DNA of 5,434 bases from Erysipelotrichaceae bacterium (GTDB taxonomy: Bacteria > Bacillota_I > Bacilli_A > Erysipelotrichales > Erysipelotrichaceae): positions 1 through 5,434 of the forward strand of contig JAFWFB010000169.1 of NCBI GenBank assembly GCA_017512625.1, given 5' to 3'. Made by a program: the position numbers and the translations under genes. How positions within the stretch are numbered: the first letter of the stretch is position 1; each line of letters begins with the position of its first letter. This document shows, in pieces, positions 1-5,405 of the stretch. The notes under the pieces were generated by a model that saw only the letters and a list, made by a program, of their open reading frames with translations, did no database searches and was not told where the DNA came from.

Positions 1-2
1 AA

Positions 3-1088
3 AAGGAGATCCTGACTGCTTATAAGGCAGGAGTCAATTACTTTGATACCGCCTATATCTATCCGGGCAGCGAAGCAGCGCTGGGTGAGATAGTAGAAAG
101 AAATAATCTGCGCGACAAAATCAATATCGCAACCAAGCTGCCCCAATATCTTGTCAGAAACAAAGCATCCCTTGACAGGTATTTTGAGGAAGAACTTAGC
201 CGTCTTCGTACCGATCATGTCGATTATTATCTGATGCACCATCTGACCGATATCGCCATGTGGGAAAAGCTTAAGGCGGTAGGCGTCAGGGAATGGATCG
301 CCGAGAAAAAGAAAAGCAAAGCAATCAGAAATATCGGTTTCTCCTATCATGGCAACACCGAAAACTTCTTAAAGATCCTGCAGGACTATGACTGGGATTT
401 CTGCCAGGTTCAGTACAACTATCTTGATGAGCTTACCCAGGCAGGCAGAAAAGGTGTTGAAGCCGCTGCAGCATTAGGCATCCCGGTCGTGATCATGGAG
501 CCGCTTCGCGGTGGCAAGTTGGTCAATATGCTTCCGGAAAAAGCTTTAAAAGCTATGAAAGAAAACGAAAGAGGCTGGAGTCCGGCACAATGGGGCCTAA
601 ACTGGTTATATAACCAGTCGGAAGTTACCGTCGTTCTTTCAGGTATGAATTCAGTGGAAATGGTCGAAGAGAATTGCAAAGTCGCTTCCGAAGCCGAAGC
701 CGGTCAACTTACCAAAGATGATCTCGCTCTTCTTGAAGAAGTTAAAAAGAGCATCAAGGAAAAGGAAAAGGTCGGCTGTACGGGTTGTCGTTATTGCATG
801 CCTTGTCCGCAAGGAGTCGATATCCCGGGCATCTTCCGCTGCTATAACGCGATGTATATCGAATCAAAGAGTGAAGGAAGATCCCAGTTCATTCAGACGG
901 TAGGTCTTACCAAGGAACCGGCTTTCGCTTCCCAATGCATCGAGTGCGGCAAGTGTGAGCTGCATTGCCCGCAAGGAATTCCGATCAGGGAGAAACTGAA
1001 AGAAGCCGACAAGGCTCTGCGCCCGCTTCCTTACAAGATCGGAATCGGTATCGCCCGTAAATTCATGTTCCGGAAACCGGCCAAATAA
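3..1088 (+). CDS. Aldo/keto reductase with C-terminal dicluster [4Fe-4S] ferredoxin domain (5' end outside window)
   Basis: The reading frame is open from the left edge, so the true start lies upstream; the first internal ATG (234) falls inside the catalytic barrel and is not the start. The visible 361 residues lack perhaps 40 N-terminal residues compared with the family. They show the aldo/keto reductase catalytic tetrad: Asp15 and Tyr20 in FDTAYIYPG, Lys45 in ATKLP and His79 in DYYLMHH. The TIM-barrel end carries the MEPLRGGKL and GLNWLYNQ segments. The C-terminus has two cysteine sets, CTGCRYCMPCP (Cys259, 262, 265, 268) and CIECGKCELHCP (Cys312, 315, 318, 322), which should bind two [4Fe-4S] clusters. 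This matches the COG1453-type oxidoreductases common in strict anaerobes. They are cytoplasmic, probably NAD(P)H- or ferredoxin-linked, and mostly of unknown substrate. No clear terminator follows, so read-through into the lipoprotein gene is possible. Confidence 0.93.
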   Translation, partial: KEILTAYKAGVNYFDTAYIYPGSEAALGEIVERNNLRDKINIATKLPQYLVRNKASLDRYFEEELSRLRTDHVDYYLMHHLTDIAMWEKLKAVGVREWIAEKKKSKAIRNIGFSYHGNTENFLKILQDYDWDFCQVQYNYLDELTQAGRKGVEAAAALGIPVVIMEPLRGGKLVNMLPEKALKAMKENERGWSPAQWGLNWLYNQSEVTVVLSGMNSVEMVEENCKVASEAEAGQLTKDDLALLEEVKKSIKEKEKVGCTGCRYCMPCPQGVDIPGIFRCYNAMYIESKSEGRSQFIQTVGLTKEPAFASQCIECGKCELHCPQGIPIREKLKEADKALRPLPYKIGIGIARKFMFRKPAK

Positions 1089-1180
1089 TCGAAATCTTCA
1101 AATATTAACAGACCGATAAGTTATTATTAAATTGAGATCGATCATTTCATAAATCATCATTTTAAGATAAAACGATCTGA

Positions 1181-1186
1181 AAGGAG
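1181..1186 (+). promoter_or_regulatory. Ribosome binding site of the lipoprotein gene
   Basis: AAGGAG lies five bases before the ATG at 1192, followed by a run of five T. It fixes the start of the lipoprotein, whose first residues form a proper signal peptide. Confidence 0.85.
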
Positions 1187-1191
1187 TTTTT

Positions 1192-2073
1192 ATGAAGAAG
1201 CTAAGCATATTAGCTTTATTGATGCTTATCATGGCTCTTGTGCTGTCCGGATGCGGAGTAAACAGTAATGCTCCGCAAAGTGAACCGGAACCTCAGCAGC
1301 AGGAAACAAGCGAGTCGGTAGAGCAGCAGGAAACTGTTGAACAGGAAGAACCGTCAACGCCATCCGGTTTTACGCAGTCCTATCAGGATTCGCTATCCGA
1401 AAGGGTCCCTTTTTCGGTCGACATCACTCCGGGCTGGGAATACCGCGATCTGAGTGTCAATGGCGAGCATCGAAGGGTCACGATAACCTTCGAAATGGAG
1501 TCTTCCGAGATCGACAGTGATCCAAGCATCTCCTATTACAAAGCCGAAATCATCGGGGAAGACGAATATTACGGACTGGTTGCAGTAGGAAGAGCGATCC
1601 TGTCGGATATCGACGTCAATTATCTTAAGGAATGCCGGGAAAACGGAACCCTTTACGATTGCGCATCCGAGATATTTGTGGACGGTTTTAAGGCCTCTAC
1701 CTTCAAGGGAAACGATAAGGACTATATCGTCTTCAGTGTTCCTGCGGGTTGGGAGCTGTATACCTCTTCCATGGTGATCGCAACCGATCAGGGCAAACTG
1801 CTCGCTGAAATGGAAATCGATAAGACTCATCAGGTAACGCTGCAGGGTGAAGATGTTGAAAAATACCTGGATCATACAGGCAATGCCTGTTTCTTCAGTT
1901 TTTCTGAGGATTCCATCACTTATCTAAAAGTCTCCCAGGTCGTTGATGGAGTGACTTATCTCACCGAGTATAGCCTGAATATCGATAACGATACCATTAC
2001 TTCAACGGAGACCGGAAGGACTTATCAGACCACTGATACCGTTCCGGATCTGCCGGACATTTCCGTTTATTAA
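1192..2073 (+). CDS. Putative surface lipoprotein of unknown function
   Basis: This 293-residue protein begins with a classic type II signal peptide: MKK, a hydrophobic stretch at residues 4-18 and the lipobox LSGC, so Cys21 should be lipidated and the protein held on the outer face of the membrane. Residues 22-59 form a low-complexity linker rich in Gln, Glu, Ser and Pro, as in many Gram-positive lipoproteins that must reach away from the membrane. The rest (about 60-293) looks like a folded, beta-rich, acidic domain with only three more cysteines (148, 157, 233). Two segments resemble each other, ITPGWEY near 78-84 and VPAGWELY near 183-190, hinting at a duplicated fold. I recognise no catalytic motif or named family. 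The following membrane-protein gene is 43 bases downstream and may be co-transcribed. Confidence 0.85.
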   Translation: MKKLSILALLMLIMALVLSGCGVNSNAPQSEPEPQQQETSESVEQQETVEQEEPSTPSGFTQSYQDSLSERVPFSVDITPGWEYRDLSVNGEHRRVTITFEMESSEIDSDPSISYYKAEIIGEDEYYGLVAVGRAILSDIDVNYLKECRENGTLYDCASEIFVDGFKASTFKGNDKDYIVFSVPAGWELYTSSMVIATDQGKLLAEMEIDKTHQVTLQGEDVEKYLDHTGNACFFSFSEDSITYLKVSQVVDGVTYLTEYSLNIDNDTITSTETGRTYQTTDTVPDLPDISVY

Positions 2074-2082
2074 AATATGAAC

Positions 2083-2100
2083 AAGCGTCATCTGACGCTT
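2083..2100 (+). terminator. Perfect hairpin between lipoprotein and membrane-protein genes (weak terminator or processing/stability element)
   Basis: AAGCGTCA at 2083-2090 and TGACGCTT at 2093-2100 are exact reverse complements. Allowing a four-base loop, the stem is seven pairs. It starts ten bases after the lipoprotein stop. The stem ends in TTT but the next bases are CAATAAGGAG, so there is no U-run and full termination is doubtful. The hairpin ends five bases before the downstream Shine-Dalgarno sequence, so partial termination, 3'-end protection of the lipoprotein mRNA, or tuning of downstream expression are all possible. Confidence 0.5.
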
Positions 2101-2116
2101 TCAATAAGGAGAAAAA

Positions 2117-2668
2117 ATGAAAACAACAGCAGGAATTCTCAAATTATGTTGCACGATCGTTTTGGTTTTTCTGGTAATAGCAGCCGCTTTACTGGTCTTT
2201 GTTGAAGGTGCCTTGCTCATGGCCGGAAGTTTTTCTTCCCTGGCTCAAAGCAACGGACCGATCACCATCAATGGCGGAACCATGACCCCGGCCGAGATGG
2301 ATGCCTTAAAACCGGTCGTTTTAGTGGCTTTATGTCTGGGCTTGGTAGGTCTTTTGATCACCATCGTTGGTGTCATCAAGACCAGAACTGCCTATGGCGA
2401 GTGCAGGGAAGAAAGACCTTTCTCAGAGAAGTGTGTTAAAGCGCTTAAGACCTCAGCCCGTACCGAGATCATTGGCGGTATCTTTGGCATCATCGCTTCT
2501 TGCGTTTTGACCTTCATGGCTTCCAATCTGACCGTCAATGGTTCACCTCTGGGATCGACTTCCACTACCTTGAGTCTGACCTTCTTATTCTATGCCTTAC
2601 AGAAGTACTTAATCTTCCATGTAGCAGAATACGGTCATTCACTGGAAAACCATCAGGACCGCTTATAA
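2117..2668 (+). CDS. Four-helix integral membrane protein, DUF2975-like
   Basis: This 183-residue protein starts at an ATG five bases after AAGGAG (2106-2111). Hydrophobic segments lie near residues 10-38, 66-87, 117-135 and 150-167, giving four predicted membrane helices. A polar loop (about 43-63) joins helices 1 and 2. A charged loop at about 88-112 joins helices 2 and 3 and contains ERPFSEKCVKALK. That R/EPFSE-x-x-V-x-x-L signature in the loop between helices 2 and 3, the overall length and the polar C-terminal tail resemble the DUF2975 family, whose molecular role is not established. The usual small Xre-type regulator partner of DUF2975 genes is not next to it here. The gene shares a likely transcript with the upstream lipoprotein and is closed by a good terminator. 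The family assignment rests on motif memory and is only moderately sure; its being a real membrane protein is clear. Confidence 0.8.
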   Translation: MKTTAGILKLCCTIVLVFLVIAAALLVFVEGALLMAGSFSSLAQSNGPITINGGTMTPAEMDALKPVVLVALCLGLVGLLITIVGVIKTRTAYGECREERPFSEKCVKALKTSARTEIIGGIFGIIASCVLTFMASNLTVNGSPLGSTSTTLSLTFLFYALQKYLIFHVAEYGHSLENHQDRL

Positions 2669-2677
2669 GAGATAATC

Positions 2678-2708
2678 AAGCCGTTTCTTAGTGAAACGGT
2701 TTTTTATT
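2678..2708 (+). terminator. Rho-independent terminator after the DUF2975-like gene
   Basis: The arms AAGCCGTTTC (2678-2687) and GAAACGGTTT (2693-2702) pair over ten positions, one of them G-U, around a TTAGT loop. A T-rich tract, TTTTTTATTATT, overlaps and follows the right arm from about 2700. It lies ten bases after the stop codon and separates the lipoprotein block from the PrsW block. Confidence 0.88.
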
Positions 2709-2751
2709 ATTAAACTTATTGGAGATGAGCTAAATCATGCCCGTCCTTTTG

Positions 2752-2760
2752 TGATACGAT
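2752..2760 (+). promoter_or_regulatory. Candidate extended -10 promoter for the prsW-brnT-brnA-like cluster
   Basis: TG-A-TACGAT at 2752-2760 fits an extended -10 box, with the hexamer matching TATAAT at four of six positions. No good -35 box is found at 16-18 bases upstream (the site reads AAATCA), consistent with reliance on the extended -10. Transcription would start near 2767, giving a leader of about 14 bases. The preceding terminator makes some promoter in 2709-2765 likely; the exact site is inference. Confidence 0.4.
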
Positions 2761-2780
2761 AAGAAAAAAGAGGAATAATT

Positions 2781-3545
2781 ATGCTTGCTAGTTTAATGTC
2801 GCTACCGGTTTCGATAGCTTTGCTTATCTGGATCTTACGGATGAAAAAAGAAAAACCTTTCCCAAGGACAGTGTTCGTCAAACTGTTGATCGCCGGTCTT
2901 GTTGTAGGAATCGTTGCATCCTTTTTCACTATTGTGGGAGCTGTTGTAAACTTCATTTCCATATATGGCTTTGATACCTTAAGGGATCTTTTCGATTTCG
3001 AAAAGACTCAGTCGGTCATGGAACAGCTCAGACAGAGCCAACAGGATCCCGGTTCTATTGGTATAGTAAGAGGCTTTATCAAGACCTTTATCATCGTTGG
3101 CTTCGTCGAGGAGATCTTCAAGTTCCTGGGTGCCAGGATATTCATGAAGAAGGAAGAACACCTGACATGGATGGATGCCCTGTTATACTTTTGTGTCGTA
3201 GCCATCAGTTTCCAGTTATCTGAGGATTTCGGTTATGCTTCCGGAAATATGACCACAGCCATTTTTCGGGCATTGACGCCGTTTCATTTCACCTTTGCAG
3301 CAATCATGGGCTACTATTACGGTCTTGGCAAGGTCAAGGGAAGTAAATTCTATGTCTTTTTGGCGATCTTCATCCCTTCCTTCCTGCATACGCTGTTTGA
3401 TTATTCAGCCTCTTTGACTGCCAGTCACGAAATGGCCATCATTCCGTATTTCCTGTCAGCGATATTACTGTTTGTTTTGACCATCGTAATGATCGTCAAG
3501 ATCAACAAGTGGCATAAGAATAAAACGCTGGACATCGAAATATAA
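2781..3545 (+). CDS. PrsW-family intramembrane protease (glutamic/metallo-type)
   Basis: This 254-residue polytopic membrane protein has the conserved PrsW pattern in order: an EExxK motif (FVEEIFKF, Glu110-Glu111-Lys114), FQLSEDFGY with Glu148, Asp149 and Tyr152, the Arg163...His169 segment (RALTPFHFTFAAIMGYYYG), and LHTLFDY with His203 and Asp207. In this family these Glu and His residues in membrane helices form the active site. Hydrophobic helices fall near 4-19, 34-61, 99-118, 133-147, 160-182, 190-208 and 220-241. A polar stretch at about 65-95 (rich in Gln, Glu and Arg) lies between helices 2 and 3. Bacillus subtilis PrsW makes the site-1 cut in the anti-sigma factor RsiW, but no sigma/anti-sigma pair is visible here, so the substrate is unknown. 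The start follows AGAGGA (2769-2774) by six bases. The stop is 17 bases before the BrnT-like gene, so co-transcription is likely. Confidence 0.88.
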   Translation: MLASLMSLPVSIALLIWILRMKKEKPFPRTVFVKLLIAGLVVGIVASFFTIVGAVVNFISIYGFDTLRDLFDFEKTQSVMEQLRQSQQDPGSIGIVRGFIKTFIIVGFVEEIFKFLGARIFMKKEEHLTWMDALLYFCVVAISFQLSEDFGYASGNMTTAIFRALTPFHFTFAAIMGYYYGLGKVKGSKFYVFLAIFIPSFLHTLFDYSASLTASHEMAIIPYFLSAILLFVLTIVMIVKINKWHKNKTLDIEI

Positions 3546-3562
3546 TCAAGGAGATTTTAAAC

Positions 3563-3853
3563 ATGAGTAAAATAAACGTTACATGGGATAAACAGGACGA
3601 AGAGCTGAATGAGCAAAAATACGGAATATCATTAAGCGATGCATCAGCGGTGTTTAACGATTCTGATGCCCTGATCACTCCCGATCCTGATTCATCAGAT
3701 AGTGATGCTTTTGTCATCTTAGGCTTTGTCCGCAAACTTAAAAAGTTTATCGTCTGTCAATATAGGATGATCGATGAAGATACCGCTAAGCTGGCCTCAG
3801 CCCGCAAGGCTGAAAAGTCGGAAGTCAAATGGTATGAGGTGGAGTGGCAATGA
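3563..3853 (+). CDS. BrnT-family toxin-like protein (divergent)
   Basis: This 96-residue protein follows AAGGAG (3548-3553) by nine bases. It aligns by eye with BrnT, a small RelE-fold ribonuclease toxin of type II toxin-antitoxin systems. It has an N-terminal W-D-x(6)-N-x-x-K-Y-G-I block (Trp8, Asp9, Asn16, Lys19, Gly21), the A-x-x-VF-x-D helix end (Ala27, Val30, Phe31, Asp33), a PDPDSSD turn (40-46), a VILGF strand and the C-terminal SARKAEKSE...YE block (Ser79-Lys82, Glu87, Tyr91, Glu92). Differences from typical members are visible. KHGI is KYGI, the E-x-R-F segment before the central strand is DSDAF (no Arg), and RIISARKA is KLASARKA. Toxicity could therefore be altered or lost. The order toxin then antitoxin and the 4-base overlap with the next gene are canonical for brnT-brnA. 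Confidence 0.82.
   Translation: MSKINVTWDKQDEELNEQKYGISLSDASAVFNDSDALITPDPDSSDSDAFVILGFVRKLKKFIVCQYRMIDEDTAKLASARKAEKSEVKWYEVEWQ
3837..3842 (+). promoter_or_regulatory. Ribosome binding site inside the toxin gene for the antitoxin-like gene
   Basis: AGGTGG lies seven bases before the ATG at 3850. It favours that ATG over the in-frame GTG at 3844, which would place the site immediately against the start. Translation is probably coupled through the overlapping ATGA at 3850-3853. Confidence 0.6.
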
Positions 3854-4071
3854 GAAAAGAATATGATTTCAGCCGGGCTTTAAACAGTCGCTTCGGCCGC
3901 TTTGGCAAGCAGGTCGGTATCGAGCTTGACTACGATACCATCGCCTACTTCAGAGAGGAAGCCAAAAACAGTGGCATCCCTTACCAGAATCTCATCGGTC
4001 TCTATCTTAAAGACTGTGCCAAAAACAACCGCAAGATCGAATTCAGCTGGAAAGAAAAAGAACACCAATAA
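3850..4071 (+). CDS. BrnA-like ribbon-helix-helix antitoxin
   Basis: This 73-residue protein starts at the ATG that overlaps the toxin stop as ATGA; an in-frame GTG at 3844 is a less likely start with poorer spacing. It opens with EYDFSRA, typical of BrnA/CopG-type antitoxins of Bacillota. A short strand, QVGIELD (21-27), is followed by helix A (about 28-39, DTIAYFREEAK), a GIPYQ turn (42-46) and helix B (about 45-58, NLIGLYLKDCAKN), the layout of a ribbon-helix-helix DNA-binding domain. The C-terminus (RKIEFSWKEKEHQ) is short and charged. In known systems BrnA binds BrnT and represses the operon. Here any such autoregulation would have to act at a promoter upstream of the PrsW gene or inside it, since only 17 bases precede the toxin gene. 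The final codons form the left arm of the terminator hairpin. Confidence 0.8.
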   Translation: MRKEYDFSRALNSRFGRFGKQVGIELDYDTIAYFREEAKNSGIPYQNLIGLYLKDCAKNNRKIEFSWKEKEHQ

Positions 4072-4082
4072 GGTGTTCTTTT
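4056..4082. terminator. Bidirectional terminator shared by the convergent antitoxin-like and phosphatase genes
   Basis: Eleven base pairs are possible between 4056-4066 (AAAAAGAACACC region) and 4072-4082 (GGTGTTCTTTT), with a five-base AATAA loop that contains the antitoxin stop codon TAA (4069-4071). On the + strand the T-run is short (TTTTAATT). On the minus strand the hairpin is followed by TTTTTCTTT, a better U-tract, and lies about 20 bases beyond the phosphatase stop. It can thus end transcripts from both sides. Confidence 0.8.
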
Positions 4083-4101
4083 AATTCTGCTTTAATTATT
4101 G

Positions 4102-5232
4102 TTATTTCTTTTCTACGCCTTCGCCATAGATGGTGGTCCAGTCATTCTTCATGGAGATCGGTACCCAGTCGAACTCTTCACAAAGAGCGAACATCTTATC
4201 AGCTTTTTCTTCGTTACCATTCTCACGGACGGTATCATCGCAACAAAGCATGAAAGCCAGTGATTTGTACTGGTTATTTGAAGTGACATACTCAGCCATC
4301 GAAGAATCACCAGTACTGTTACCGAAGGATAAGACCGGCTGATCGCCGATTTCCTGGGCAATAACAGTAACCTTGTTCATCTTAAGATTCTTGATGATGA
4401 ATTCACCGGAAAGAACGACCTTGTCATTCTCATCGAAGACATAATTAAGACCGTCAACATCGCCCTGATTATCAGCTACCAGCAATTCATCAGAACCAAT
4501 GATCTGGCGGTTAGGAATATTCAGCGGACTGCCGGTAACGATGCCTCTAACGATGAAGCGGTCTGTACCGCTTACAACGTAGACGGTAAAGTCGTTTTGT
4601 TGCAGATAATCGACTACCTGAAGCATTGGCAGGTAGAAACCGCCACCGCGGTTCATGCCGGTATAGCTAGGCATTTCCTGCTCTTTGAATTCCTGTATGT
4701 AGTCGATGAATTCCTCGACTGTCATTCCCTTGAAAGCGGAAGCGACAGCCTTGCCATGATCAACTTCCAGACCCTTGTAAGAGGTGCCGTTTTCGTTCTG
4801 ATCCTGGATCTTTAAAGCGACTTCCTTTTCGAAATCGGAGGCTTTATCCTTATAGTCAGAATCGTCCAGAACACGGTATCTTAAAAGCGTGTAGTCAAAA
4901 TAGTTCGGGTCGGTCTCGCAAAACAGCGTACCATCTAAGTCAAAGACTGCAATACGTCTTTCAACCGGGATAAAGTCCGGACTTCCCTCAGTTGTAACAG
5001 CTTCAATATAATCGATCAGTTCCTTTTTAGCGCGGGCATCATCGGTCCATAAGCTAAGGGCCGGTTCAACGGTATCCGGAACTTCCGGCTCTGGTGTTAC
5101 GGTACTTTCCTTAAAGCCTACTTTATTGACATAAAGGGCAGTGACCGCGATCAGAGCAACCAGCAAACAAATAGCAACATTTTTCCAGGTATTGGAAACA
5201 TATCCCTGTTTGACTTCTGTTTCTTTATCCAT
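4102..5232 (-). CDS. Membrane-anchored, extracytoplasmic HAD-superfamily phosphatase
   Basis: From the chosen ATG (5232) the protein has 376 residues. A short basic and polar N-terminus is followed by one membrane helix (about 18-35, NVAICLLVALIAVTALYV), then a Pro/Glu/Thr-rich linker (42-59) and a soluble domain, so the catalytic part should sit outside the membrane. The HAD motifs are complete: motif I FDLDGTL (nucleophile Asp98, acid/base Asp100), motif II VVSGTDR (Ser221), a motif III Lys near 287, and motif IV SFGNSTGDSSM (Asp309). About 120 residues between motifs I and II form a cap, resembling phosphoserine-phosphatase-like HAD enzymes, but the substrate cannot be read from sequence. 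In-frame ATGs at 5289, 5262 and 5259 are alternatives. The one at 5232 has the only strong Shine-Dalgarno (AAGGAG), though spaced 13 bases. The gene converges on the toxin-antitoxin unit and is otherwise alone on its strand. Confidence 0.88.
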   Translation of the reverse strand: MDKETEVKQGYVSNTWKNVAICLLVALIAVTALYVNKVGFKESTVTPEPEVPDTVEPALSLWTDDARAKKELIDYIEAVTTEGSPDFIPVERRIAVFDLDGTLFCETDPNYFDYTLLRYRVLDDSDYKDKASDFEKEVALKIQDQNENGTSYKGLEVDHGKAVASAFKGMTVEEFIDYIQEFKEQEMPSYTGMNRGGGFYLPMLQVVDYLQQNDFTVYVVSGTDRFIVRGIVTGSPLNIPNRQIIGSDELLVADNQGDVDGLNYVFDENDKVVLSGEFIIKNLKMNKVTVIAQEIGDQPVLSFGNSTGDSSMAEYVTSNNQYKSLAFMLCCDDTVRENGNEEKADKMFALCEEFDWVPISMKNDWTTIYGEGVEKK

Positions 5233-5245
5233 ATATGTATTATTT

Positions 5246-5251
5246 CTCCTT
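5246..5251 (-). promoter_or_regulatory. Ribosome binding site for the HAD phosphatase, unusually wide spacing
   Basis: The + strand CTCCTT reads AAGGAG on the minus strand, 13 bases before the ATG at 5232. This exceeds the 5-9 bases seen for the other genes here. The ATGs at 5259-5262 have only a weak GGGG upstream. The start is therefore uncertain by about ten residues, all before the membrane helix. Confidence 0.5.
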
Positions 5252-5295
5252 TTATTCATCATAATTCTACCCCATCTGTTTGTTTGCATCTAACG

Positions 5296-5324
5296 ATTAT
5301 GAATATTCTTTCATAACGTTTTAA
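5296..5324 (-). promoter_or_regulatory. Candidate sigma-A-type promoter for the HAD phosphatase
   Basis: On the minus strand TTAAAA (5324-5319), a 17-base spacer and CATAAT (5301-5296) match the -35 and -10 consensus at four and five of six positions. Transcription would begin near 5289, which would make the ATG at 5289 leaderless and supports a start further in. The -35 box sits between the arms of the dyad at 5303-5338. Confidence 0.45.
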
Positions 5325-5338
5325 AAGTATAAGAATAT
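5303..5338. repeat. Inverted repeat (operator-like) in the divergent intergenic region
   Basis: ATATTCTT (5303-5310) and AAGAATAT (5331-5338) are exact reverse complements 20 bases apart, with a palindromic TTTTAAAA (5319-5326) between them. They bracket the candidate -35 box of the phosphatase promoter, so a regulator binding site is a reasonable guess. AT-rich DNA makes chance matches more common. Confidence 0.4.
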
Positions 5339-5357
5339 GAAGCAAGTTTGCGATAGG

Positions 5358-5376
5358 TAACGGCAAATAGCTGTTA
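5358..5376. repeat. Imperfect inverted repeat next to a -10 box, possible operator
   Basis: TAACGGC (5358-5364) and GCTGTTA (5370-5376) are reverse complements except for one position (G-U if transcribed), around AAATA. The repeat abuts a TATACT -10-like hexamer (5377-5382) on the + strand, so a protein bound here could control the rightward gene. Confidence 0.4.
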
Positions 5377-5382
5377 TATACT
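5377..5382 (+). promoter_or_regulatory. Candidate -10 box for the rightward gene at the window edge
   Basis: TATACT matches TATAAT at five of six positions and lies 23 bases before the ATG at 5406, which would leave a leader of roughly 17 bases. No good -35 lies 16-18 bases upstream; TTGCGA (5348-5353) is 23 bases away, too far for a normal spacer, suggesting an activated promoter or a wrong call. Confidence 0.35.
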
Positions 5383-5405
5383 GAAACTACGAGGAGGCGG
5401 CAAAT

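Noticed and set aside
1083..1128. AATAAT / ATTATT pairing as a terminator after the reductase gene
   Set aside because: All A-T pairs with a long loop and no T-run after it; too weak to call.
1132..1168. TTGAGA and TAAGAT as a promoter for the lipoprotein gene
   Set aside because: The spacer is 25 bases, far from the normal 16-18, and no better pair was found; co-transcription from the reductase gene or an unrecognised promoter remain open.
1135..1178. AGATCG / CGATCT inverted repeat before the lipoprotein gene
   Set aside because: Only six pairs with a 32-base loop and no extension; expected by chance in a 100-base gap.
1393..1875. Long open frame (160 codons) on the minus strand inside the lipoprotein gene
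   Set aside because: It lies wholly within a gene with a clear signal peptide and ribosome binding site, has no good start signal of its own, and its translation shows no recognisable domain.
3844..3849. GTG start for the antitoxin-like gene, adding two residues
   Set aside because: The AGGTGG site would be almost touching the GTG, whereas the ATG at 3850 has seven-base spacing and the usual ATGA overlap.
4597..4815. Plus-strand open frame inside the HAD phosphatase gene
   Set aside because: It overlaps the cap region of an intact phosphatase on the other strand and has no convincing ribosome binding site; the frame is a shadow of the real gene.
5233..5289. Longest reading of the phosphatase starting at the ATG at 5289
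   Set aside because: No Shine-Dalgarno precedes it and the candidate promoter would start transcription at about this base. The ATG at 5232 has AAGGAG upstream, although widely spaced; ATGs at 5259-5262 remain possible.
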